DNA of 64,000 nucleotides from Alloascoidea africana (Eukaryota; Ascomycota; Alloascoideomycetes; Alloascoideales; Alloascoideaceae), in assembly GCA_030581615.1 (NCBI GenBank), contig JAKTTT010000015.1:62001-126000 (forward strand), read 5' to 3'. Each line of letters begins with the position of its first letter. Position 1 is the first letter of the stretch. The notes under the pieces were generated by a model, which made no database searches, was not told the origin of the DNA, and saw only the letters and a program-made list of their open reading frames with translations. Below, in pieces: positions 46,101 through 57,857 of this stretch. Made by a program: the position numbers and the translations under genes.

Positions 46101-49100
46101 TTCTAATTCTAGTTATCCCTGCCTATTCTTTGCCTTTGTCTTTTTTCCCCCAGTCTTCGATCTGGATTTGGATCTGGAGAATAGGGCTTTACTGATAGAA
46201 AACCCTTGTTCCGTCAGACAGACTGTCCGTGTGTACTTTGTGGGAGGGTCTCATCTTTAGCCACAGTACCAACAAAGAAATAGAACAGAACAATGTATTA
46301 TTGTGCTCACTAAACAGAGCAGGACATACGCTCCCCTGCTTTTCGATCTATACAGAGCGATATCCGTCTTGTGCCTTTTTTTTTTTTTTATTAATCCAAA
46401 ATTATGAGTATGGATTCAGTTTAGTGTAGTTTATCCGAGATTACGAACCAAGCGGTTTCAGACCTAACCTATGGATACTTTGAGGTGGATGAGAACGCTC
46501 CAAAGACATGCCAATAGACAAGTGACATGACATTAGGAAAAGTGGTAGTAGGAATTTGACAGCTACGGCTGATGGAGAGAGTTATTAGATACGAACGGAT
46601 GACACTTGACATGAATTTAGTTCCTTCGTGTCAACTTTGACCTATCGGTGTAAAGAAAAGGGGGCATCAAATATTTGGAAAGGGTTTATGCCTCTAGCCA
46701 CGGCTACAGCTGGAAGAAGATTGTCCCACCCTCTGTCCAATCTCACTAAGACCAAGTTTGACCACCCATGTAAAAATACCTTAAGAAAATGTATACAAGT
46801 TCTTTCCATGACAGAACCTGGTCTGATCTGGTCTGGTCCTGTTTGTGTATTGGGATTGTTAAGTAATGTAATGTGGATGATGAATGGTGTTGTGTACTGT
46901 CTGTCTGTCTGTCTAATCCATGTTGAGTCCAGTATATATTCATTCACATAGTCTCGTCGTATCTACAGCGTTAATCACTAGCAGCGAAAGTACGATGGGG
47001 AAGAAAATGATGAGGGGTTCAAAAATTAAACCGAAGCTGATGTGAGGATACTTTTACCAAAAAATTAAAAAAGAAAAAAGGTTTTAAACTTCAGAGAAGT
47101 TGAACAATCTAGATATCGAGAAGTGGGCAAGAAAAATGGGGCATGGAGCTTCTTTTCGAAGTTGCTGTTTATTAGTAAGAAGCAGTAGCAAAGAAGTTCT
47201 TAAATCTTGCTTCCATTTACCTTCTTTTCTTTTCTTTTCTTTTCTTTATTTCTTTCATCTTGGCATCACAAACGAACCAGGGATCTAGAAACGATGGATA
47301 TAGCGTTTGGTTTGGGGGAAAAAATAGAGAATCTCGATTTGAAATGGAGAGAGAGAGGGTGCTGAAACTATCGGAAAAACATAAAAACATAAAAACATAC
47401 AAAAAATCAAGATCTGACAGATCAGGGTGTAACTCCATCATTTTCCCCACGGCTGAACAAAATCAAGGATCTAAACGACGACTTAAAGAAAAAAAAATTT
47501 AAGTAAAAAATAAAATAATAAGGATTAAGGATAATAATGATAATAATAATATTAACAGGAAGCAGAATTTTAGAGAGTGGGTGAGACACACACAGCACAC
47601 ACAGTTGGGAAAATGAGTAAAGTGGACATAGGATAAGGATGGGCGGGATGTATGACAACACAGTCCAATTCAATTCAATTCAATTCAGTTTAAAATTCAA
47701 TTCATAAATCAGTTTTGTTGGTTCGGAATTAAGGTTAGGAAGTGCTTTAGTTGTATGATTCCTTCATGTTACTTTTTTTCTAATTCTTTTTCTTTTTTCT
47801 TTTTTTTTTTTTTAATTTTGGAATTAGAATTAGCATTAGCATTAGAATTGGGTTTGGGTTCAATTGGATTTTGGAGTGAGTGAGTGAGTGAGTGAGCGAG
47901 GTCAAAGGGAGGATGGATTTACTTCTAACCACAAGTCACTATTCATCCGAGAATTTGCGGATCTCAGTCTTAAAGATAACTTTGAGTAAACGTTGAAAAA
48001 TGCATTGATTTTAAAAAGATCCCTGTTCTGTTATGTCTTCAAGGGTATGATGATGATGATGATGATGACCTATGGAGGGAAGACCATCATGGGTTTAGAG
48101 TTTAGTAGTAGGTAGTAGGTTGTTTTACAAACTTTGGATTTCCACGGAATAGTGGTTTCGTACACATAACGTAATGTATATATGAAGATAATATTGGATT
48201 TTTGATTTTCCCAAATTTATTAAATGTGAAGGATGGAAGTTAAGCTTGCTTGGAACGAAGTAGAGTAAAAAAGTCAAAGTCAAAGTAAAGAGTTGTTGGG
48301 GGAGACAATAGGAGATAAACTTGTCACACATCAGCATCCTCATTTCAACAACCAACGATGGATGGATGATGCTAAAGCTGATGCTCATTATGCAGGTCTT
48401 TTTTTGGGAGAGATGGATAACGATGGCGATGGCGATGGCGATGGCGATGCCCGATGCCTGATGCCCGATGCCCGAGACATGTCGATAACAATCAATCGTA
48501 AATGGCAAAGCTTAGTATCCTTGTAAGAAATGGAAGTGGAAGGAAGCGAAGCAGCATGAGGAATAAGAATAAACGTAGAAACAGAAGCAGAAATAGAAAT
48601 GGGGGTTCTGATTTGTGAGACCTTGGGCTTCTATGGGTTAGTGACCGACCAAGGATGGAGGGAAAAATAGACATGGACATGATGGAGGAGAAGGAAGCGT
48701 CATCATTCCGAGTCGAGAAGCGATCAAACCACAAAGTAGCGAATTGGTTTCTCCACCCTGGTGCCTCCAACCTCAGGCTCAGGCTCAGGCTCAGGCTCAA
48801 ATTGGCACTGGCGCTGGCACTGGCGCTGGCACTGGCGCTGGCTGGATGAATGCTCCGCCCACGGCAATGCCCACGGCAATGTCCACGGCATGTCTACGGC
48901 AATATCCAAACGGCAATAGCCAAACGGGCGGTGGGGAGGTTTCTTAATTTTGGTTTAAGCTTCTTATCGGCTTGCCAACACCTAGCTGGAGATGTGCAAA
49001 GGGGGGTCTCCAGGGACCAGCAGAGCCTTGACGAGAAGCCAGGAGACGGAGACGGCAACGGACACGGAAACGGAAACGGAAGAGAGGAAACCCGGGTGCA

Positions 49101-50078
49101 TGCGGTGGGAGCTTTCTTCTTGTCCGTCTTGTCCGGGCACGCGGCCCCATGTCTCATTTTCATTTTTCATTTGGCGCTTTTTCGCTTGTTCGTATGTGAC
49201 TTTTTTGATTTTTGATTTTTGATTTTTTGATTTTTTGTCTGATTCTCGTTTTCGCATTCGTTTTCCATATTTTTGACGGAGAGATCGTCCGTACACTCCC
49301 GCATGCGGCTTTGCTGAGGCCTGCAGCCCGCCCTGCTTTGGGCTGCGTGCGTGCGTGCGCATGTACGCGTGCATGTGCATGGGCTGCTGTTTTTTTGCGA
49401 TGTGGTGGCCCAGAACAGACGCCCTGGGGTGCTGGAGAGAGACTCCGCGGGAGAAGACGAGAAGAAGAAGAAGAAGAAGAGCGTTCAGGTGAAGCGCAGC
49501 GTGGAGCTTGGAGCTGGAGCATCGAGCTCAGGCTCTAGCTCTAGCTCAAGCTCAAGCTCAGGCTCAGGCTCAGGCTCGGGCTCCCGCACCGGAGACACAA
49601 TAAGGCTGGCACCAAACCTACAACAAGCGCCCGCAGCCACACCGAGACACAACACAAAACACAAAACACAAACACAAAACACAAAACACCAGTGGTGGTA
49701 ATCCTCCAGTGCTTATCTGCCTGGCTCGTTTCTGGCTTCTGGCTTCTTGCCTTTTTGCGTTTTTGCTCTTGCTTTTTGCTTTTTTCATGTTCCTTTTATT
49801 ATTTTTTAACCTTTTCTTTTTCTTGTTCTTCTCTACTTGTGATTTTTGGTTTTTTCTTTCTTTTTTTTTTTTCCGCTGTCTATCTCTCTCTTTCTCTCTC
49901 TACTTCATACTTTCTCTTCCTTCAATCTCCTCTTTTACCCTTTTACCCTTTTACCCACCTCCCCTTCCTTCTCGACTTTGAATATTAGAACCCCCCCTTA
50001 CCATACAAAACTCCCTCCCTCGTTCGCTATCATCCAATCCTCCTCTTTCACCCCTTCCCATCCCCTCCCCCTCCCTCA
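43158..50078. other. 6.9-kb repeat-studded desert upstream of the Myb/SANT regulator
   Basis: No supported gene in nearly 7 kb. It contains many short tandem arrays, most with unit lengths of 5, 6 or 12 bases: TTGAA pentamers at 43964-43986 and their complement TTCAA at 47665-47687, GCATTC hexamers at 45067-45092, GTGA tetramers near 47875-47897, GAT triplets near 48048-48066 and a dense hexamer cluster at 48420-49690. Near 49700-50078 it becomes a T/C-rich leader. Open frames inside the arrays are by-products of triplet-compatible repeats. Most likely a very long promoter/leader region, possibly transcribed. Confidence 0.6.
48420..49690. repeat. cluster of hexamer/dodecamer tandem arrays
   Basis: In 1.3 kb there are at least six arrays: GATGGC units (48422-48450) followed by CCGATGC-like units, TCAGGC units (48773-48799), a 12-base GGCACTGGCGCT unit (48804-48843), 12-base CCACGGCAATG-like units (48858-48904), GGAAACGGA-like units (49042-49083) and AGCTCA/GGCTCA units (49525-49584). 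TTTTTGA-like units (49203-49237) and ACACAAA units (49651-49690) add to the cluster. Confidence 0.85.
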
Positions 50079-52421
50079 ATGAGCGGTATAAACAACCTCA
50101 CAGGATACAACTCCCTCGCAAGTCTCTCTGCAGTAGCTGCAAAAACAGCTGATACAAACGCAACTCAGCAGCAACAACAACAACAATCTCAACAATCACA
50201 GTCTCAGCAGCAGCAGTCTCAGCAGCAGCAGCAGTCATCACAATCACAATCACAATCAAATCGACCTTCCTCAACTCCCGCAGCTGCGGCTTTAGGCCCG
50301 GGTACAAATTCGATAGGTGTAAATAACGTAAGCTCAAACATGAGTCCAAAGTCTTCCTCCTCTCTATATGGAATGGGCTTGAATATGGGCAACATGGGCA
50401 ACATTGGAGGAATGGTCAACATGAATATGGCAACGGGAAGTGGAATTGGCGTTGGCGTTGGAATAGGTCTAACTGGTATGCCAATCATAAACCAACAACA
50501 ACAACATACTCACAACATTTATGGCTCAAATACCTCCAACGGACTCGCCTTGGGAAATGGCAACATGAACGTAAACGTAAACGGAACCCCGACTGGAGCT
50601 GGGAATCACCATGGTCTTTCGATCGACCTTGGTAGAAATGGTAGTATGCACGGTTACTCCCTCTCAGGCACCACCACAACCTCAACAACCACAAACTCTT
50701 CCTCCATCACTGGACCAACGATAGGAGGAGGTGGTGGTGGTGGTGGTGGCTCCTCTTCAACTTCTGCAACAACCCCAACAGTTACTAACGCAAGTATAGG
50801 TGGTGTGGAGAAAAAAATGGTCTCGAGAAACAATTGGAGCGAGGTCGAAGATCTGATGCTGGTGAGACTGGTACATCAACATCCAAACGAGGTCAGAACA
50901 GCAAAGTCAATTCGGTCCTTCTTTCTATTCATCGCAAATAAGCTCAGAGAACAGGGCAAGGATCGAAACGCGCGGCAATGCAGAGATAGATATTGGCTAT
51001 TACAAGGCAGATTCGACGAAAACATGGCAAATGTGTCCACAAGTAATGGTCCTAATACCGGTGGCAGTGCTGGAGGGGGAGGAGGAGGAGGAGGAGGAGG
51101 AGGAGGAGGAAACAAGCAGAATTTCGACAATGAGCTCGACAAACTTTTGGAAACCTGTAAATCATACTTTCAACATCGAGATGAACTCCACAAGCAGAGA
51201 CATTCACCATTGACTTCCAATAGAACTCCGAATTCCCAATCAATCTCATCGGCATCAAATGGAGATATGGGTAAACCGAGCCATATGATAAAGCGAAAGG
51301 CAAGTGACGATTCCCATCTCCATCCTCATCTGACTTCTTCTGCTCATGATCCAACTGAAGACCTTATCGACCCAACCGTCATTTCTTCAAGTGCAGACAG
51401 CAACTCTCAACATTCTCTGCAAAGAAGACTCAGTAAAAAAATGAAACCTTCCGTAGGTGATGATGATGTATCGGTTCATATTCACGGATACAATCAACTT
51501 AACCATGGTCATCATCATCATCAACAACAACAACAACATCATCATCATCACCACGATCTGTCATATTCCAGTAATGCCATTACCCCTTCCCATCAACCTT
51601 CAACTGCAGATTATTTGTTAACGGGTACAGGAATGACTTCTCACGACGGGTATTCCCTTCATCCATCTATTCCTCAGCAACACAGTCATGGCCATAGCCA
51701 TAGTAGGTCTAATCAACGAGCATTGCAAATGAATAGTGGCTCCGCTGGCAACATGGCGACTGGAGGAGGCATCACTCCTTCTTCCAGCATCACCAACATG
51801 AGTTCTTCAACAAGTCCATTCATCACTCCAAATACCACAAATCATACCAGTTCCTCCGTCTCATCTTCAAATCTGCCTTCGGGCATGCCGCTTTCAAACT
51901 CTTTAGGCCAACTCCACCATCATAACATGTCACTGCACACAACAGGAACTGCAGTGAACAAGCCATACAACCAACACCAGCAACAACACCACCAGCAACA
52001 ACAACAACAACAACAACAACAGACGATAATGGCCATGAATGCAAGCAATAACAATCAACAACCTGCAACAGTAGGCGAGCTTTATGAATTAAGCTCTGCG
52101 GTCCAGTCTCTGGTCACTGAACTTCGACAGTTACAACCCCAGATCCAGGAGATGAGAATCAAGTTGTCAACATGTTGTGATCTACTCAGTACCAACACAC
52201 AGCAGAATCAGAATGCTCAATCGCAACAGCAACAGCAGCAGCAACAACAACAACAGCAGCAACAGGGAACGGGCGGTCTGAATTCCAACGACAATGGCAA
52301 TGCAACGGGATCGAATGGTGTTGGCGGTAATGGCAATGGCAACAACAGCGGAGGTGCAATGGGAGGAGTGCACATGATCCACAACTCTCAGTCTCCTCTT
52401 CAAGCGCATTCACACTCTTAA
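50079..52421 (+). CDS. Myb/SANT-like domain regulator, Gln/Asn/Gly/His-rich
   Basis: 780 residues. One Myb/SANT-like helix-turn-helix lies at about residues 247-312, with NNWSEVEDLMLVRLV in helix 1, the Trp near 252, and ARQCRDRYWLLQGRF forming the third helix, so it probably binds DNA or histone tails. The rest is low complexity: poly-Gln at about 28-65, 650 and 716-729, a Gly run at about 331-344, His/Gln stretches near 468-490, and Ser/Thr/Asn-rich stretches. A helix at about 667-704 (ELSSAVQSLVTELRQLQPQI) could dimerise. The domain resembles fungal Myb-like regulators, but the ortholog is unknown. The ATG at 50079 follows a CT-rich leader. Likely a transcriptional regulator whose prion-like tracts may drive condensation; that is inference. 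Confidence 0.8.
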   Translation: MSGINNLTGYNSLASLSAVAAKTADTNATQQQQQQQSQQSQSQQQQSQQQQQSSQSQSQSNRPSSTPAAAALGPGTNSIGVNNVSSNMSPKSSSSLYGMGLNMGNMGNIGGMVNMNMATGSGIGVGVGIGLTGMPIINQQQQHTHNIYGSNTSNGLALGNGNMNVNVNGTPTGAGNHHGLSIDLGRNGSMHGYSLSGTTTTSTTTNSSSITGPTIGGGGGGGGGSSSTSATTPTVTNASIGGVEKKMVSRNNWSEVEDLMLVRLVHQHPNEVRTAKSIRSFFLFIANKLREQGKDRNARQCRDRYWLLQGRFDENMANVSTSNGPNTGGSAGGGGGGGGGGGGGNKQNFDNELDKLLETCKSYFQHRDELHKQRHSPLTSNRTPNSQSISSASNGDMGKPSHMIKRKASDDSHLHPHLTSSAHDPTEDLIDPTVISSSADSNSQHSLQRRLSKKMKPSVGDDDVSVHIHGYNQLNHGHHHHQQQQQHHHHHHDLSYSSNAITPSHQPSTADYLLTGTGMTSHDGYSLHPSIPQQHSHGHSHSRSNQRALQMNSGSAGNMATGGGITPSSSITNMSSSTSPFITPNTTNHTSSSVSSSNLPSGMPLSNSLGQLHHHNMSLHTTGTAVNKPYNQHQQQHHQQQQQQQQQQTIMAMNASNNNQQPATVGELYELSSAVQSLVTELRQLQPQIQEMRIKLSTCCDLLSTNTQQNQNAQSQQQQQQQQQQQQQQGTGGLNSNDNGNATGSNGVGGNGNGNNSGGAMGGVHMIHNSQSPLQAHSHS

Positions 52422-54554
52422 GTGAACAAGCTGGTTTTGTACTACTACTTTCAAAAGCTTTTTGGCTTCTTTATAGGTTTTATTCCATCGGGTAATGGTT
52501 AAAGAGAAGGAACACCAAAATACACCAAAAGCACATCCAAAAAACAAAAGGCAAAGGAAAACTATACAACAAATAGAAGAGAACCCAAGGGTTCTTAAAT
52601 TTTTTTTTTTTTTTCACCACAACTATTATTTTTGTTTATTTTATCATATGAGGTGCATTTGATTTAGAGTTTTTGACTTTGACTTTGACTTTGACTTTGG
52701 CATATTTCAGGACGACCAAAAAAAAATAAGAAAATCACAAGACAACACACAACACAAATATATATATATATATACACCCAAAAGATTCCAGGAGATGGGC
52801 TACTTGAAGAACGAAAGAAAGAGATTATAAAAAGAGAAAAACAAAACACCGCTATAAAAATTAAGCAAAAAAAGAAGAGGAAAGGAAGAATTGGTTCATT
52901 ATCGATAATCCCAAATGAGCAAAAAAAAAAAAATACCACAAAAAAATGAAATGAAATGAATACAAAACGACAAATGGAAAAAGAGAAAGAAATGTATGTA
53001 CTGTATACAACAAATTAATGTGCTTTTTTTATTTCTCTGTCGGCATTTTGAACCATTTTTTTTTTAATTTTTTGTCCCCCCTTTCTTTCTTTCTTTCTTT
53101 CTCATGTCACAGTTATATCAAGTCAGAAAAAGGAAGATGGAAAAAGGCTCTACTTCATTCTACATTGACAGGTTTATCGTTTTTTACCACTGTTATTATT
53201 ATATTTTCAAACCCTTTTTTTTCCTTTTCCTTTTCCTTTTTCTTCTTTCTCTACTCTATATATTACTATTATTACTATTATTATTATTATTATTATTAAC
53301 CTATACTATATTTGATTGATTTTTGTCTTAACACATGATATGAAATGATTGATTTTGAGAAGTTTTTTTAAATTGTCATCATAATACGTTTGCTTTTCTC
53401 TTTCTTTATACTATTTTTTTTCTTATTTCAAGATTAGAAAGCTACCTTTTATTTTATATTTTTTTTGCGTACATACATATATATATTCAAATGCTTTAAT
53501 AGTTAGATCAAGAAAAGAAAGAAAGATAGTGTAGATATATAGGCGGTGAGATTGTAATCGTGCAATAATGTGCCTTTACATATCTTGCGGAACATTTATT
53601 ATTTTTTTGTCTCATATTTTTCCTTTTTTACAAGCAAGATAGACAGATGTACATATATACATACAGTAAGCGCCCAACTACTTTGCTTCCCTGTTTCTGT
53701 TTCTGTTTCTGTTTCTGTTTCTCTTCTATGTCAACAAACCCACCCCACCTTTACGTGCGTCTAACATTTCAAAATAGGCTAAAATTGGCAATCAGACTTT
53801 ATTCCATCTTGGGTAAAAATCATGCTCATCATTTCGGTAGTAACACCAGTACGCCTGAAACTTGAAAAAGATCCAATACTGAAGATTCGGAATTTTGTTT
53901 TTGTAGGTTTAAAAAAAGCTAATCTTGTGTTTGGCTTCATTACTATCATAGCGTATACTGAAGTTGTAGATGGTCATTACAATATAAGTGTTTGAGAAAA
54001 CACAGATTCTCATTACAAAACTGGATACAACAGTGAGTTTCCCATATGTGCGGCTGATGATCTATCTTTATTGTGTTTTTAGTTCGGATTTACAGAGCTG
54101 ATATAATGGTCAGTGAGTAGATAATGTTTGTGTTAGTTGCAACCAAACTGACACCACTAAGAGTCCTCCACTGGCACAAACTTTGTATGTTAGTGGTATA
54201 GGACTTGAGTACAAATGGATTTTTTTTTTAACAAAAATGAAATGATTCCCAAAAATCGTCAAGTGTCATGGTTCTGAAGCAACCATATAGACCGTATAGG
54301 GTCAAACGCTGCGTAATTTCTCACTATATATCTCTGAGATGGATGGAGTAGTCAGATCTCGTAGCAAACACATGGTGAGAACAAATTGTTCTTCTTCCAC
54401 CTACCGCCTAACTAGGTGATGTCTACAAAACACTTGTTGTTCAACCTTTACACAAAACCTTATCACGCAAAAGTCGTCTTTTTTGACTTGCCGATTTTTG
54501 GTTGGAAGGGGGGAGAAACAGTATCGAAGAATCACAAAAAGGTTTCTTTAAAAA
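52422..54554. other. gene-free tandem intergenic region with microsatellites
   Basis: 2.1 kb with a TTTGAC hexamer array (52673-52699), TA repeats near 52760-52772, a TTA/TAT triplet run near 53264-53298 and a TTTCTG hexamer array near 53694-53722. No supported gene. It contains the 3' untranslated region of the Myb/SANT gene and the promoter of the next gene. Confidence 0.55.
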
Positions 54555-56145
54555 ATGTTTTCTTCCATCAGAAAGCCTGCCAGTAATTCCAGGAAACCAA
54601 GCGTTGTGAATGGTGATGATCAAGAATTGATTTTTAGCTCTGACACTGCTACTGACACCTCGATCCCAATGTTTTTCGGAGAAAATCTAACGAAAGTCGG
54701 GGACTTGAGAAGAGAAATTTCAATCGCTCTTAAAGCCGCGCACTTGGATGATGACAATTATAATGACGAAAATTACCTAAATTTGACAGAGACTTGTACC
54801 TCCATGAAATTCAAGTTTTCTTTTCCTCTTCAACATAAAAGAAAAACAAGCGCTCCGGCCTTTTCCCCCCACAACCACGAATTGGAAACCAATAGTGAAA
54901 CCAAACGATCCGGCTCTGGCAAATTTTTCTCAAATAAAAGTACCTCTTTAATAGATATCAACAAGAGACGAAAGATCCATGGATATTCTGGAAAGTATGT
55001 TTTTATGTCAATGGATTTATAGAGACTCATACTCACTCACTCCCAGTGACACAAAAAGACAGTTCACGCAATTTGATAGACAGGAAGATGCCGTTTCAAA
55101 AAAGCTTTACAAGAAAAACCAATGGTTAGATCAAACGTTTGAATCTGCTGGGAAACTTGAAAACCACCTTGTAATCAAAGATAAGGGTAGAGTCACATTA
55201 TTCTCTGCCATCCAAAATCCAAACCCAATTTCCAAGAAAAGAATCTATGTTCACAAATACCAAGGTTTTAAATGGGATAGAGATAAATGGGTACCATTAC
55301 ACGAAAGAAAACTCAGAGTGGAAATCTGCTTTGAAGGGAAAGATGGACAAATCAGTTTTTTCAAAAGAAATCCAAGTACAATAAGGAGACCTCATGTCCA
55401 TAGTCCAAGTAGATCATGGATATTGATTCAAACTCTGTTAGTTTCCGAGACAAAAATTGAAAAAGGAAGTGCTCTTGATATTCAATTATCAAATATGTGT
55501 GCAATTCGTAAGCACCCAAATCTTCTGCTTAGAGCAAAAAGCTTTAGAGTTGCCACAACTTTTGTTAAATATTTTTTTGATGCCAAAATGTGCTATATGC
55601 AACTGAATGGCCAACAGGATTGGAATAACAATTATCCAACATTGACAAATACAACATCTTCTCCGACATTTTCTTTAGGAAATCAAGGTTCAAATCCCAG
55701 TGGCCATAGGCCACAGTTTTTGGGGCAAGGAATTTTAAACTTGAATTCAAAAACTCTTCCCTATAGTTTCAAAAACTTTTCTCTCCCAGGACACTTGGGA
55801 TCGAGATTGGAAGAAGAGCTACTGGTTGTTTCAAACCAGAGGCTAACTCTTTTTGGATTTGTCTACCAACAGCTAATAAATTATGGAATCGCCGAGTTAT
55901 ACATTTACGCCATGTCTACTCCTCCTTTTAAAAGAATAATATTGACAGATAAATCCCGAGCTCTGGTTCTACACGATGAGATTATCGATCCAAGTACAGT
56001 GGAGCTATGTGAGGGAAGATTGTTACTCAAGAAGAAAAATAGCAAAGAGGCTGTTGAGCATGGTGTTTGTGAATATGCTTGTTTATTGGAATTTCGAAAA
56101 ACTAAGAAAGCAAAAAAGATTTATGAACTTATCCAGCGTGTATAA
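54555..56145 (+). CDS. unknown 512-residue protein, probably one 52-base intron
   Basis: Two long overlapping frames offset by one base (54555-55022 and an open frame ending at 56145) belong together. Removing 54995-55046 (donor GTATGT, acceptor CCCAG, 52 bases) joins them in frame and gives 512 residues. Removing 54995-55022 (28 bases, acceptor TAG) also restores the frame but would be unusually short. The first part is Ser/Thr-rich and acidic with a KRRK motif near 137-140. The second part looks folded: KYQGFKWDRDKWVPLHERKL, then SWILIQTLLVSET and a C-terminal helix-rich region (LEFRKTKKAKKIYELIQRV). I do not recognise the family. A real frameshift or an assembly error is the alternative to splicing. 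Confidence 0.65.
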
Positions 56146-57857
56146 AATCCAATATTGGCACAGCTTACAAGGTTTACTGTGTCATGATAAGGAGAGATAG
56201 TAAATAAAAGCATTAGATAGTGTTGGAGTATAAAAGGTAATCCGGTGTATTCTAATTCATTTTAAAGATTTAAATGGGTATATCTTACCAGACTTTTACT
56301 CAACGCATTAGAAAAATAGATATGCTACTGATAATTTTTGAATAAACTGATATCTATACTGGAGGTCATTGATAGAAATAGACAGATTCAAAGCATGTCA
56401 TATCTTGACTCACTGGTATCTTCCCATAAATTCTATAGTCTTTGAGATTTGATAGGAAGGGAACATCATATTTTGAGATAGCCACATAACCCAACTCTAT
56501 AAAACTTTCTTGGTTCTCGTCTAACTAAGCATCTTCTCTCCAATGAAACAAGTTCTAATGAGATTCTCATTGTATAGATCAAACAGCTAACTACATTATA
56601 AATTTCTTAGAAAAAATTTCTCAAACCGTAACATAAAGGTCCTGAAAATCATTATATTCTACCTTATGAACAACATTTCGAGAATACCACTTCGCAAGAA
56701 GGTACTTATTCACGCCCAGCTTATTTCATTCATTTTATCAGGCTTGTATTAAAGCAAGAGAAAAGGTTCTGAAATTATCTAGCAGCCTACAAAACAATGT
56801 TTGCAACAATCTCCATATGATAGTTTGTGTTGGTTTCTAATTAATTTTATATTTTAGTTAATTTAGTTAGCTGTTGATGTCTACAATCCTAATCTCATTA
56901 GAGGGAAGATAAGCGATGTTTATATAAAAGAGTCAAGGAACTTCAACGGCATTTTATAAAGTTCGATCCATATGGCAATTGCAAGACATGGCGTGTGCTA
57001 CAGCCATAGATCAAGCTTACCTAGAGCCGATATCGTCCCCAGTACTAACAGTGTGAGGGTCATATCATGTCTCGAAGACTCTAAAACCCATGAGAAGATA
57101 CTCATAGCAATTAATGATTTGGTATTCAAACCTTGCTTATGTAGATAATGATCTTAGGCACATTTCAAACCCTCCATGATATGTGATACTGCTTCCCAAT
57201 GGTTCAATCGGCAATAGACTTTGCTCATACTATTTAGAACCACTAAACAAAAAGCCCTTGTTTCTCGTGATCTGATGTCTGATAAATATGAAACTTGAAA
57301 GTGACTCTTATATTTTATCCATAACAATAAGCAAGTTTCCAAAATTTTAAAGGAATTATTACGATGAACCGAAAAAGGAAGAACATACAAAACAACCATA
57401 ATTCAGCGTATCATACATTTATATTGCTACCTGAGATTTCCGAGTTGCTCCTAAATGCTTCAGATCCGTACTCTGTAAATGCATGGATTCTTACAATGGA
57501 AATCTCGCTTTGGAACCACTGTATCTAAAAAGTGTCAAAGCTAGCCACTTTGTTAAAGCACAATCGCAAAAATTACAAAAAACAAAAGAAACGATATTCA
57601 AATATTTAAACTAATTGTGAAGCCAATATAGATTCTATAACTTGCTTGTAAAAATAACAGAAAATGCCCAATGCAAATAGGCTAAAGCGATAATTAAGAC
57701 CATCAATGCACCTACGCGGTAATTATTATGGCCACTTTTCTATCCAACAATAGTCCAATTACAAAAAAATCCCGATCCTCCTTGTATATCTTTATAATAC
57801 CTGAAGCCAGTAGTACGAATTATACTGTTGAAATCTTTACATAGATCCAGGGCGATC
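56146..57857. other. convergent gene-free region
   Basis: 1.7 kb between convergent genes. AT-rich, with no supported frame. A minus-strand frame at 57740-57928 overlaps the end of ATG27 in another frame and is spurious. Confidence 0.5.

Noticed and set aside
48744-49701. Open frames with Gly-Ser, Gln-Ala or Glu-Pro repeats
   Set aside because: They are direct translations of hexamer arrays and appear open on both strands.
51052-51354. Minus-strand frames within the Myb/SANT gene
   Set aside because: Shadows of the repeat-rich coding strand.
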